In this document: one piece after another, positions 39,690 through 52,800 of the stretch
Position numbering within the stretch: position 1 is the stretch's first letter
How the letters are laid out: each line of letters starts with the position of its first letter
NCBI GenBank assembly: GCA_001586965.3
Contig: LUCW03000126.1
Coordinates: 95,001-159,000 of the forward strand
Reading direction: 5' to 3'
DNA length: 64,000 bases
From: Sphaeroforma sirkka
Lineage: Eukaryota; Opisthokonta; Ichthyosporea; Ichthyophonida
Notes under the pieces: generated by a model
The model's database searches: none
Told to the model about the DNA's origin: nothing
What the model saw: only the letters and a program-made list of their open reading frames with translations
Position numbers and translations under genes: made by a program

Positions 39690-41555
39690 ACACACATACG
39701 CACACCTGTACCTATTCGCTGTCGTTAGGCTCTCACTAAATTCGACAGGCGTTCTTTCTCATATCATGTGTGTCTCATTACTGTAGCAAATGTACAAAAA
39801 AAAAAAAAAAGGACTGTCAATTGAAGCACGGAACATGAAGTAAAAAGGTGCAGCATGGATCGTATACGAACTGTAATATAAAGTACTGAAGCTATGTGCA
39901 TTTCTTGTACTTTTACATGCATAGGTATCTTTGGCATTATTATTATTTTATCCACACAAGACATTGTAGATGTGTGAGTCGGTTGTCAGTTGTTACACAC
40001 ACCCCGGCATTTTGAATCTGACAAAAAATCCTTCTTTTTTTTTTTGCGTTGAACTCACGTGTAATCTAAAAAAATATTTCAGCACTGGAAAGTCACTAAA
40101 TGTGTATAAAAGAGTCTCTCAAAATGTACTTTTTAAATCTTTTAAGAAAATCACTTTAGCGAATTTATTTTGGCAATTAGAAAACGTACCCGTAAATCTG
40201 TATGTACATTTAGTGACTGTCCCATGTAGGCCATGTACATTTATAGTATCTATTCTAAAAAGACACATGAACTCGCCAGAGGAGACGCGGTTCAGGGCAT
40301 CTTCTCCCAGAACGACTTGTTGCTGAATAGATCTTACGATGGTCGCCGATTGTATATTGTCGAATTGCTCTGTGCAGCACAAAATGGTTTTAATGATGCC
40401 GTTCGTACATTCTGCGAATCCGTGAAATGTCAAATAATAGTAAGTAAGTGGAAAGTACGCAATTTTGACATGTTGCGCTATTATAGATTATATCGGGTCT
40501 AGAAGAAGTGAACTCGTCTTCTCTATCTCGAATAAACTCCCGTAGAGTGGCCAGATGTTTTTTTTAGCAATATCTGTACAGAACATGTCACAGAAAGTTA
40601 CCTCGGCGCAGACTTCATGCTTAAGAAAGTAAGCAAATATCATGCCGCAATTGTCGACACTGACAAGTTTCATGTTGATGACAATGAGAGGCCCGCTTCG
40701 AGATCAACGTGGAATGTCTTGCCAGTGGCGGATTAGGTGTCCGAATCTTTGGCGGCATCGGAGAACAGGAGGATGTGAATATGCTGCGACACCAGTCTGA
40801 GATGAAAGAACTTTCTAATGGGGGGGGTACAGTGTGCCTATTATTACCCATTAGTGCTATACAGAAATCTCTTCCGAGTCGTTGAAAAGGTTTCTTTGTA
40901 TTATCTACATGTGAGTGGAGTTGTTTTAGTGTATGTATGAAGCCTTTACATATTCTTGCCGTTTAGGTTCGCGAGGGTCACACTCCATGTTTTCTTGGTG
41001 GAATGGTATACTCTCATTGAGATAGAGCTGTGGCTGGTGACTATATTGATAGAGGGGTGTACGGTCCTCCAAATTACAGTATACTATGACCTGAGCATTT
41101 TTAGAACTTGTAACAAAACTATATTGAATTGACCGGACGGTTCTATGTCGTGTTTGAGGAATTAGTCCGAATGTAGCTTTCAATTGTCAGTATTTTCGCT
41201 GTCGATGACATACTGTTAAAAAGCCCCATTTTTTTTGCCAGCCGTGAGCTCAATTTGTTCACACGCGTCCTTGTACTTCAGACATTACCTCGCATATAAG
41301 CCAGGCTGTTCGGGAAGGGGGCAAGGGGTGAGGTACCATACACTCCAGCAAGGGTTAACAGTGGGTGATTGAGCTGGGTAAATATATCGATCTGACCTGA
41401 CTGTATCTTGTAGCTCAAAACGAAATCGACTTCATACTGTAGTGCGTCTTCGGCCTCATCGACTAGTTATCGTTCGGCCTGCTATAGTTACACGCGAGCG
41501 GTGGCAAGGCGAATATATGTTCTACCCTTTGTCATATAGTTGCTTACGTTCAACA
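39690..41555. other. Decayed sequence without a gene
   Basis: Several short open frames (for example 40433-40119 on the minus strand and 39970-40326 on the plus strand) have no clear motif. The minus-strand 40.3-40.5 kb stretch might be an old integrase fragment, but the match is too weak to call. Confidence 0.45.
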
Positions 41556-41560
41556 GATAA

Positions 41561-42377
41561 CATTGTGTTGTTTATATGTTTCTATTAGGGTTTACATTGA
41601 CATTGCTAAACCGATCGGCTTGTCATTGCGTGACGTGTGCGATTTTCCGACGAAACTCCCGAATCGAGCTCGAAAATGTGCTGGAAATGACGATGTGTCT
41701 TTTCGATATCACAGTATCTATGGCTAATACCAATTGTGTAGGCCCAGTAGAGGACGTCCTCGAGTGATAAATCAAGCAAGAGATCAATTACTTTGACGAG
41801 AGGCATGGTGCGACTTATATAATGTCACTACATTGTGTTGTTCATATATATATGTATTAGGGTTTACATTGGCATTGCTAAATTGATCGGCTTGTCATTG
41901 CGTGACGTGTGCGATATTCCGATGAAACTCAGGAATCGAGCTCGAGAATGTGCTGGAAATGGTGTAGTGTCTTTTCGATATCACAGTATCCAAGGCCAAT
42001 ACCAATTGGGTAGACCCATGTAGAAGACGTCCTCGAGTGAAAAATTCAAGCAAGAGATCATAATTACTTCGACGTGAGGTATGGTGTGACTTATATAATG
42101 TCACTACATTGTGTTGTTCATATATATATGTATTAGGGTTTACATTGGCATTGCTAAATTGATCGGCTTGTCATTGCGTGACGTGTGCGATATTACGACG
42201 AACTCACGAATCGAGCTCGAGAATGTGCTGGAAATGGCGATGTGTCTTTTCGATATCACAGCATCTAAGACCAATCCCAATTGTGTAAGCCCATGTAGAG
42301 GACGTCCTCGAGTGATAAAAAATCAAGCAAGCGATCATTACTTCGACGAGAGGCATGATTCGACTTATCTGATGTCA
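41561..42377. repeat. Three tandem copies of a ~270-276 bp unit
   Basis: Each copy begins cattgtgttg (41561, 41831, 42107) and contains ggcttgtcattgcgtgacg, tttcgatatcaca and gtcctcgagtga. Copies 2 and 3 are closer to each other than to copy 1. No conserved frame runs through all three. Confidence 0.93.
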
Positions 42378-42578
42378 TTTATGTATAGATCATACTGCAA
42401 AACTATGGTACCGTCGATACTGTTCGCGTCCGCTGAGTATGGCAAGACTGTAGTATTGCTGAGATCACTTTTATGATAAGCGGTATCTATAAAGGGACAA
42501 TCTGATAGCACATATCTAAACATTTATAGGTAACTATATTTGCCCATCTGCTAAGGGTAATAGATAATCTTTTCCGCA

Positions 42579-42972
42579 TATACATATGCATGTATTTTTT
42601 TGTGGTGGATTTTGTGCCATTGAACTATTTGGCACCTGGCAGTGGTATAGTACGTAATGTAAATTAATGCATTATGCATACAGTTGCGTCCATTTGAAAT
42701 TTTTATCTGGTTCTAGCAGGGATATCCGACAGGTTTATCACTTTTGACACTAACAATTCTTTTGTTCGTATTAGTCTGAGTATATACATGTATTTTGTTT
42801 TGGTGATTTTGTGCCAGTGAACTATTTGGCACTTGATAGGGCTTTAGAGGTACTGTAAATTGATGCATTATGCATATAGTTGCGGCCATTTGAGATTTTA
42901 ACTTATTGTAGGAGGGATATTCGACATGTTGTTGCTTTTGACACTCTACAACACATTTGTATCGTAGTAGTT
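42579..42972. repeat. Two tandem copies of a ~197-bp unit
   Basis: Both copies contain ttttgtgcca.tgaactatttggcac (42610 and 42807), atgcattatgcata and a final ttttgacact. They are clearly diverged. Confidence 0.85.
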
Positions 42973-43129
42973 TTAACCGAATATCCACTTTGCCCTAGCA
43001 ACCTTTGTGCTAAACCCTAATTTAGCGAATGGAGCTATTTTGATCTGAAGAGACCTTTTGTTACAGCAAATATGGATATGTTCTGATTCAAAAGTCAAAG
43101 CTTACTCATGGGAGTACACAATTCATATG

Positions 43130-43420
43130 TGGTCTAACCTTTTCGACTTAAGTCGAACGGGATATAGTATCTTAAATATGATCAAGGATGTGCTCGACGT
43201 CAAGCTAATGAGGCCGCCGCGCTTCTTTCTCCTGTGGAGATCGATGTGTCGGAAGATGAGATGTTGACACAGCAGTTTGGACCCTTAAAGCGAGCCAGCA
43301 CGCCATTGAGTACATCCTTTAATATTATCCAGCTACCGGCACCGTGTCTCAGGTACGCGTGACTTTGTCTACAAAGTATATGACCGGAAATATATTCTTA
43401 CAAAAGCTATAATCTAGCTA
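43130..43420 (+). mobile_element. Copia reverse-transcriptase fragment (fossil)
   Basis: Plus-strand pieces VLDVKLMRPPRFFLLW and FGPLKRA then STPLSTSFN (a nearby frame) correspond to FDVKSMGSPRFFLGWK and YGPFKRVSTPMSTSF of the copia element at 26-31 kb. It is a small broken remnant of a related element. Confidence 0.75.
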
Positions 43421-43424
43421 GCCT

Positions 43425-44600
43425 ACGGGCATTTTTACTTATATTTTGAAGGATTGCGATAAAGAGATTGCGAAAACGATTGTTTGTCAATTCTTGAATG
43501 ACTTGAAAGGCTGGAATGATCATTACTATGTGTGTTTACTTTACTTTTTTTGATGTTGTCGTGATCGTTGCATGACCGTTTAAAATCCCGCATCGTCACT
43601 TAAATCAGCTATTTACTACTCCTCACTTGCGGTGGTGGACTTTTTGATGGGAGGTGTGTATCCTACGGGCAAACCCATGGAATGCGACAGAGAGATTGCA
43701 AAAACATTTTTAGTTAGTATAACTTGATTCATTACTGTATGTTTTTATTTTGTTGCAAGCATCGTGATCGTTGCATGGCGGTTTAAAATCCCAAATCGTC
43801 ACTCAAATCAGCTACTTACCACTTGATGGCCATGTGACAGTACAATGTGACGTGAACAAAGCCTATATCTAAATATCAGAACATTTCCCAAGTGAACACC
43901 TCAGACTACATTAACATAGATACACCTGTACATAGATAAAACTAGCGGCCTGGATAGTTTGAATGCTTTCCAATTATACGTGATAGACCAGCTAGCATCT
44001 TGACGGTAGTATGTGGGAACATATAGGCTGTATGAATCTTGAAGATAGACAAGTGGCGACCTTTACAATGGGCTCTCCAAAACTGTTGATGGCCAATACT
44101 TGTCTATTTGTCAGTATGGCTTGGATTGATACAACAGACTCGTTTTACCGGGTATATCAAGATTTGTCTAATGCCCTGATCTCGGCCCTTTCTTTCGAGA
44201 AGGAAGCACTCATTCGTTAAAGTCGTCGTTCAAAAAAAAGTGCTTTGGGCGTCTATATATAATGTGCTTATTTATTTTTTATGACTGCATGTTTAGAGTG
44301 CATTAAAATTCGCCGTGGGATTAATGTTGACCATGTAGACTAGAGTGTCATAGAGCATATTTCCATTGGAGAGTCGTAAAAAAGTGAGATTTTTTGAAGA
44401 GGGTCCGCTACTCGGGATACTGGCCAAATTTTCGATAAAAATTCTAAAGAAACGAATGATACTTTTGGAAGAATATAGTATGTCTATTCATTTTTATGAT
44501 TGCATGTTAAGAGTGCATTTTTTTGTTTTGTCAGAGGGTCACAAATAGATATAATTTCTTGCAGAGCGTCCATTACTCCAAGATACTGGCAATATCCTCG
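43425..44600. repeat. Two further duplicated blocks
   Basis: Block 1: about 43425-43620 and 43660-43830 share tcctacgggca, agagattgc.aaaac, cgtgatcgttgcatg and tcaaatcagct. Block 2: about 44270-44430 and 44480-44610 share tgcatgtt.agagtgcat, agagggtc and gatactggc. A short plus-strand frame between them (44011-44220) is unsupported. Confidence 0.75.
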
Positions 44601-44999
44601 GCCATAGTTATCAGCATCAAATGTGTTTTTATTTGGAGGGCACATGTCACCCTGAAACTTGCGACAGCCTTTTTTCACCGCCATGACAGAGCGAATAGAT
44701 TTGTATTGTTTTTTTTAAGAGTCATGACACGTATGATCCCAGCACCACGTGAGTCGGGTCAGTTGTGCTTTCACGAGTCTTGAGATGTGGAATACCAATG
44801 TACTGCTATGTAACAGGCACAATTGGAGAACATGTCAATCAAAATAGCTATCTCAGCAAAGAGAAAGTCCCTATGTGAGGCATCACATTGTCGGTTTTGT
44901 CTGGATACAAACGGTATTGATCGCAGTAAACCAGGATTATTTACCAAGCATAAAACTACGGCCAAACAGCGGAGACTCAACAAGATTTATCCCAGCATC

Positions 45000-45362
45000 A
45001 ACCAAGGAGAGAATCTAAACTCAGAGAGGGACACAGAAATATTTTAGATGGAATTATCTCGGAACCAAAATGCCGGGAGTATGGAATCATCAATATAGAA
45101 TCCTAACTATCGGAGAAGTACAATCTAAGAGCATAAGGCCAAAGATTACAATGGAAGCCACAATCGTTGAAGACGTGGTGACGCTGCCTTTGGATTGGAT
45201 CGTAGAATAAGTGAGAACCTTTTCCACCTTAAAAGAGGTGTTTTATAATGACTCAAGAATTACGAGTCCAATGCATATAAAAGCAGGGACTCGAATCAAT
45301 TAAATCACAACTATTCACTTATAACTTAAAACACTTTAAGATACTTGAATATCTGAGAACAA
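45000..45362. repeat. Right arm of the inverted repeat
   Basis: Reverse-complement partner of 37711-38085, ending atctgagaaca. In gene sense (plus) it begins within NLNSERDTE, matching YLNSERDTQ of the 307-aa ORF, so the repeat includes a decayed copy of that ORF's end. Confidence 0.85.
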
Positions 45363-46823
45363 TAAACTGTGAATAAATAATTTCAATCCATAGGCACATA
45401 TCACCAATCTGATAGCAGCAGATATATCAGTGATGTCTTATGCACGCAAGCGTAAGAACAATGAAATACCCACCTCTGACCTTAGCTTAAACTACAACAG
45501 GTATATATCATACAAAAAGAAGCAGTCTCAAAGTAAAGAATACTGTTATGTCACTACAAGTTTGCTATCATATTGTACCCCTTGTCAACTATCGCTAGGC
45601 AGATAATTACACGACCTAATCATATCTGAGTAGCACCGATGACATTAACTGGCATTCAAACCCCTAAAACTTACCCTATATTCAATTTGTCGATTATAAT
45701 TTCAATAAATAATATGCACACTAAACTTGCAGGACTGAAAGTAGAAAGAATATCAGACTTTCGGACATGCATACCGTTGTCACAAAATCTATTAAGATAT
45801 ACTTTCCTAAAGTTCACGTGAGATTTATGAAACTCATTCTCGATTGTTCTTATCATCGGATGTGTCAGTTTTGAGTAAATAAAAGAGTTATTTGATTTCC
45901 CTACATCGCGTATCATATTTCAAAGTGTATAAATCAATGGGAAATACTGTCATCGTCATGAATATTTTCGATGCATGTAACACTCGGTGATCTGGCAGGT
46001 TTCTGGCCATTCGCGCGGGATATAAGGGGATGTCCAAAGCTGATGTACTGTGTGTTCGTTAGAAATATATTTTAAACTTATATCATCATACACAAGTATC
46101 AATCGTCTAATTTTATCAAACGATATTACGTGATCCATTTTTATTCTGTACGAATATATCCTTGGTGTTTGTATTTTGCCTGCGAGTCCGTCACGCTCTA
46201 GCCCGATGTAAATAAATAATATCGCAAGTTGTACTTAAATTCTTTACATTCTAGCGTTTATACTTTTCCTAAAGCGCAACGAAATTATTTTCTAAATTAA
46301 CAGTCTGCAAGTGTCTTCATTCTTAGTCAACCAATTATATCACATTTGCACACTTTTGGCTCATGCGTCCTGCGCATACACGTGAATGAATGTGAGCTTA
46401 AATACTGTGCCAAATAATCTTGTGGGCCAATCAACAATATCGTAACAATTTTGAGTTGTATTTCCGTATGCATTTGTATTCACCAGACAATGTTGGATGC
46501 AGGGGCGACTGATCCGAAGTGGCATGGCAAGTGATTTACTTCATTAAGTAGAAGAGTGTCGTGCCAACCAATTCTCAATTTTGCACTGAATATTTAAATG
46601 TGCTTTACCGTAGTCACACCCAAAGCTTTCAAGTGGCCTTCAAAGAATGTGGTATAAGCTGGTCGTGCTCACCATGAAGGTGTTTGCTCCGAAGTTTATT
46701 TTTTTTATTCGCCACAAGTTCAGTGTTGGGACTCGTTACATCGTGGCAAACAACACTATCCATACCAACCATACCCGTGTCACCAACAGGGCTCCTCGGG
46801 AACAAGCCAGATAACCAACAAAT
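45363..46823. other. Intergenic stretch downstream of the SPT20-like gene
   Basis: AT-rich, with no frame or repeat I can support. It presumably holds the 3' UTR and poly(A) signals of the SPT20-like gene near 46.5-46.8 kb; no single site stands out. Confidence 0.55.
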
Positions 46824-49800
46824 TTAAACTTTGTCTTGGCGAGTTTGCATTTGCGATACTTGGGTCTGCTTTGCATTTTTCTGGCGTGTATGATACGTGC
46901 GTGGTAAAGGCGATGGCTGCGATGATGGAGGTGATTCTGTTGGCTGTAGTGTCGATGTCGATTGCGACTTGGGCAAAAGTTGCGATGGTTGTGTCGACTG
47001 TTGATGCTGCGCATATTGTTGCAAAGGGGGTTGCTGCGACATCTTTACAGGTTCAACGTACCCCTTATGAGCTACCAGTGTTGACGAGCTCTCTGAGTGT
47101 GGCTCGCAGCCTGATTGCTGTGCACATACTCCCAATGCAGATGAGGTGCTCGTCATCTGTTGTTGTGAAATTGGTGTCCCGTCACCTTGCTGTGGGTGTA
47201 TATTCAGAGTGGGTGATGCGCCCTCGAGTTGCAATTGTGACTGCTTGGGTAGCTGTTGTACTTGTGACTCCTGCGCCTTGTCCGGAGGTTGATTCGGGTG
47301 CCCTTGCTGTGGAGGCTTTGCCAATAGCGGAGCGCTATCCAAATTCACTGACGACGACCTTGATACAGGCGGTGGATTCGTAGATCTTGCTTCAACGACA
47401 GGTGCTTGCTCCGTATTTGATTGACTGGTGCGCAAGTGCGAGTCGCTTGCAATGGGCTGTATATGTGTTGTGCTAGGCATCGACTGACTGCTTATATGTG
47501 GTGAATCGCTGGCATATGCTTGTGGTAGTTCAGAGGACAGCTGGGGCTGATTACTGGACGATGACAATTGTGTGGTCGGCAGTTTGTTTTGATCGGTGGG
47601 CGCCTGAGACGATGTGGCGGCTAGTTGTAGCTGGCTAGACGACTGTGACTGACCGGGAATTGGCTGTGACTGGCCGGTGGATAGCTGTGCTCCACCGACT
47701 GAAAGCTGTGAAGTATTGGCGGACCATTGCGCCTGAGTAGCAGACGGCTGTGGCTGACCTGCTAATGGCCTGGATTGGCCAGCAGGCAGTTGGGATTGAC
47801 TAGCAGACTGGGTTAGGATTTGACCCTGGTGTTGAGCGCTGTACTGGGTGCTATTCAATCGACTGCTTTGTTGGGTCTGGTCGTTATTTACCTGACTAAT
47901 TTGCTGTGTGCCAGAGTGTGAAATCTGAGGAGAGCTGAGTTTCGTATGCATTTGTCCGTTGGAATGTGCAGTAGACATTTGTGCAGCATATGTATTTGCT
48001 CCTGGTGTGTTTCGATTACCTGGAGATGCATCTGCGACGCTAGCCCTCACACCCGCCCCATCACCACCTAGAGCGGGTGATACATTGGCATTGAACGTGG
48101 ACGAGGTAGCCGATTTCATGTCACGGGCGACCACAGGCTGCACGGCACCTATAGTGCCAGATGTACTAGTCGCTGTGCCATAATTATAGCCAACAGTGGC
48201 TGCGGCGGTCTCGCCCCCGATTGCACGCGTGTCTGTCTGTGGTAAATTGGCGCTGGCATTGGTATTATTTGTACCAAGTGTTTGGATATCGGGCGATGTA
48301 GACGTAGTTGTAGTGGAATTGTTGGATGATGTGTACGTTGCATGCATTGAGTGTGCAGCAAGCTTTGTTTTCGGTGCATTTATAGGCTGTACATTGGAAG
48401 TAGTGGATGAAGCAATTGATGTGTTATAGATTGCGTGGGGCTGCTGTGGTGGACCTGACTGTGTATATAAGGTTGCTGCTGACATTGGAGCCGTATTTGT
48501 TGGAGGTAAATTCGCTGAATGTGAGCTGATGGCGTGTGCATTTTTGTCTGGTGGTATACGTGTATGTTGCGCTGACTGCACTTGTGGCCGTGACAGCTGC
48601 TGCACCGACGATGTAACTTCATGATTGGTTAATTGTTGTGACAGCTGTGCGCCCGTCACGGGTGCCTGGGACACGCCGATGCCAGTATTTGAAAGTGCGC
48701 TAATATTTTTATCACTGTACTTAGCACTACCAGCAATGCCATAACCGTTATTGGGAGTCATGACAGCGGTGCTAACAGTATCAGTACTTTGAGTCATAGT
48801 CTGCTTCGCTTGCTGTGAGGCGGGTTGGTTGACGCGTTGATTTGCGTGCTGCTGATACACAGAAGCGCCCGATTGTTTGGACAGGTAGGACGTAGCTGTC
48901 GGGGACGCTGTGGATGATGCACTCGATCGGCGACTGACGGATACTGATGCACGCCTAGCGTCCGTGGTTGTACTCGAAGCTGTGCCTGGAGTATTAGGTA
49001 CAACACTAGATCCTACACTGCCATTGACTCCGGCTCCATTGCCACTCGTCGACTGAAAGCCATTCGAGTATGAAGTTGTCACCCTATTCGGCATGCTGCC
49101 ACCACTGGCGCTGTTTAACGCAGCACCTGGCGTGGTCGTTACAGGAGTACTGTAATGTGTTTGATAGTTGGCCTGGAACGATGTTCGCTTCCCCACTAAA
49201 TGTTGATTAGTATTCGTAGCTTGTGTACTGCTCACCACCGTAGGCCTAGTACCGTTTAAAGATTGCTTAGCATTATTTACGGTTTGCTTGCTTGTTTTTG
49301 ACAACATACTGTTGGCATTCATTGGCAACACGTGTCCCCCGGTCTGCTTAGGCGTGTTGATGCTCGCGGCGTGATTGACGGAGGCATTGTTGGTGGTGTT
49401 GGTAGCGTACTGTTTCCCACCGCTGGCTGCATATTTGCTTGTGAATTGCTTTGAAGAGCTGGTTGCCGATTTGTTTACATATGTGGGGTTGGCGTATTTT
49501 GTCGCCGGATAGTTGGTCTGCAATCCATTCGAATTTGGTATATAAGAATTATTCGTTGTGGAAGCGTATGTATTGGACGTGGGCGTCGGTGTATATCCTG
49601 TATTGTACGATGATGCGGCACCTTCAGTTTGGGGCTGTACAGCAGATGTGGCATACGTCTGCTGCGGAATGGCGGTGGTAGTGGTGGGCTGATACACTGC
49701 TGATGCAGGGAGTGGGCGTGTACCCCCAGCTGTACCCATTGATGCACCTGTGAACTTATTTATGGCCGGAACAGCCCCACCTACGCCTAATGTGGTCTGA

Positions 49801-52800
49801 TGTGATGTCGTAGCATTCACGGTTGTGGTGGAAACTGAGGGCATGCTCATGGCCACAGAGCCGGTAGATGACGTGCGGCGTTCAATCTTGAACTGCTGCT
49901 GCATTTGGCGTTGGTCGGGTTTGGTATGCGGTTTGGTAGCGGCACGCGCAGTATTAGAGTGTTGTGGATATGCTGGTGGTGATGATGTGGTGGTAGTCGT
50001 TACACTGTTGTATGTCGGATTTTGCTGCACTGCACTGACTCGTTGCTGAATCTGATGTTGCGTTAAAGGTGCAGTGTTCAGTTGCGTGTTACTCTGCACG
50101 CAATTTTTGTGTGCCTGTGGTTTACTGCCCGACATAGCCGTACCGCCGAGTTTCTGACTGTTTTGATACGCATTGTGTGACTGGTTGGTTTTTTGGCATA
50201 TTGTTGGTTGTATACGCGGGTAGATTCGTGGACGGCAAGGCTGCAGATCCCTGCAATGGTTTGCTGCCGACATCAGACGTTCCAGAAGAGCCAAATTGTG
50301 TGTCTGCTGGTACGGGGGTTTTACTGATGATTGTACGTGGAGGGTAAAAGGTCTCGTCCTTGGTGCAGACATTGCCTTCTAGTTTGTATAGTTTCTTGAA
50401 GTCCATCACGTAATGATCAGCGCAAGAGTAATCACCCAGCACAAACTGTTTCATCGTTGGCTCCGCACTGCGCGGTAACTTTACGATGCGCAAAATGCCT
50501 TCATATACACTGTTCCGATTAAGTACGATGTCCAGTCCAGTTGAACCTGTGCATTGCATGCAAAGAATGGCACACAAGTCAATGAAAGCAGCGACATAAT
50601 AAATCTATAGTCGAAGTCCTATTAAATATATATGCACTGGCAAACACACCATGAAGCTAAATTGTGAAATTTCAGCTAAGAATACTTATAGACGAGAGGA
50701 AGCGGGGGAGAAGGCGGGAGGGGGGAGGCAAACAAAGTCTTGCCACACTCAAAGTGTATCGAGAGTTGTTGGCATACGATCGCATAGGTAGCCACATATA
50801 TCCACTACTAACCGTGCAACCTTGTATGATACACCATGAGAACTCGCATTGTCAACTATACTTATCGCAATATACGCTCGAGCATACAAACTTACCAGCT
50901 TTGCCCTGAAAAACAACTGTTCTGCAATGGATAGCTCCAGTACTGAGTCGCGTTGGTATTTCGGGCCGTGTCGTCGGTAATTTCACTGCCACTCTGCTTG
51001 TAATTGGTGTCTTCGCAGCGCTCAACGCATACGGGTCTCGCACTCGAGAACGATTGCATACCGTCACATCCAAGCTCGAATCTGTATATAGTGACGTATG
51101 TATTGCGAAAGTAGGATAAATAGCGAGTTGACTGATTTCAATTTCTGATCTCGAATAAATTTAGGGTTTAGGGTTTTTAATACACCGCCGGCGTGTCTCG
51201 TGTCCGGTGCAAATCAGCAGTTTCGGACGAGAAGTCGTGCCTCACGAGCACCAAATTGATATCTCTCTGCCCTCATCGCTTTCCTCGCTCAGTAATGTAG
51301 GTTAAGTCATAATATTCAGAGCAAACGAAGAGAGGATGTAGCAGACATACACAGGGGTCTCAGTACTCTCTAACACAATAAGGATGCAACAATGGAATAA
51401 CTTACGAAGTGGAGACATGTTCGCATCTGTACTCCCTCTGAGGCGTCCCAAGAAATTGAGAACTGCAAATTGGGACTGGGAACGGCCGCTGATACGCTCA
51501 GTCCATGAATTTTGCATTTGGTTTACGCTCACTGCCTTGTCTTCAGTCGAGACTTCAATGGGTGTGGTCACTGCCTCTGGTTTGTGACGCTTACTCATAG
51601 CAGACTGTAAAAGAAGGAAAGTACAATGGTTGATATATTAAGTTTATCTTGAATATTTTTTATAGTGTGAAAGTCAATACAGAAATTTTAATACCACGCA
51701 ACAGCTACTGAGATTAGAAGAACGTTGAGTATTCAGACATAAAGACACCACTAAACGCCAATTCCATACTAGGCAAGTGTGAGGAGTGACACTATCGAAC
51801 ACCGAACCTATTCCGAAGCAAAACGTGCACAGCAAGTGTGAGGAGTGACACTATCGAACACCGAACCTATTCCGAAGCAAAACGTGTACAGCAAGTGTGA
51901 GGAGTGACACTATCGAACACCGAACCTATTCCGAAGCAAAACGTGCACATATGACATATATCTAAGGTGCTTCATTTCCAAATTCAGCAGGTAGAAACAA
52001 GCAGCAGGGATAGGCATTAATCAAGATGATAAGAGTCAACCTTAGGTTTACCGACAATATGAACAGACTATTCGATACGCACATGCTATCTACAAACTAA
52101 AGGTACGATGTTGATCTATGATGCACAAACTGCTCACATATTGTATATATATACTACGACAAATGGATATGCAGATACGCACAGTCGACACGAGTATAAA
52201 CACCTGCACAGGTATACTCGCTGATCTTTTGAAAGGCTTTTCAACCAGTCCCACTTCTGAATCAGAGACATCTTCGGTATCACTTAAACCCATTTCGGTA
52301 ATGTCCATTCCCTGATCGAAAAAATTTGCAGCGAAGTCCCAGTGTACTTCGGCGGATTGTCTTGCAGATGCTTTCTGCTTTGCGCTCTTGCACCTAAATC
52401 ATCAAAATACATCAAAATACATCAATAACATAATTTTTAAATCGGGACTTCCCAACTTTCGTAGCACAGCAACCACTCACTGCTCATACATCTTTGATGA
52501 TATGCTCAGCATAATGTTCTGCGGACACTGCTTTTTCAGCGGTGTGAATTTTAATTTTCTTTGCTCACCTGTTGTAGCTTCCGCGCCAGCGTTGAGGCCC
52601 AGGCGCCTCTCAGAACAAGGAAATAACTGACAGACTACACGCCAACAACACATTTTCAACACTCGTAAAACGAAATAATATCAATCCACAGATGGTAAAT
52701 ATTTGAGAGTGAACGCACGATCAAGCAGTATGATACATATACATACTTTCTGTTGTGCAGCACAGCATGTAGCTTGTATCTGTTGTAATGTGAACTGATA

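Noticed and set aside
46871-50049. Plus-strand frames opposite the SPT20 tail (for example 46871-47383 and 49825-50049)
   Set aside because: They are antisense shadows of the low-complexity last exon; no start context, splice logic or motif.
51771-51948. Regular 59-bp repeats as a CRISPR array
   Set aside because: The units are identical throughout with no spacers, and lie in a eukaryotic intron.
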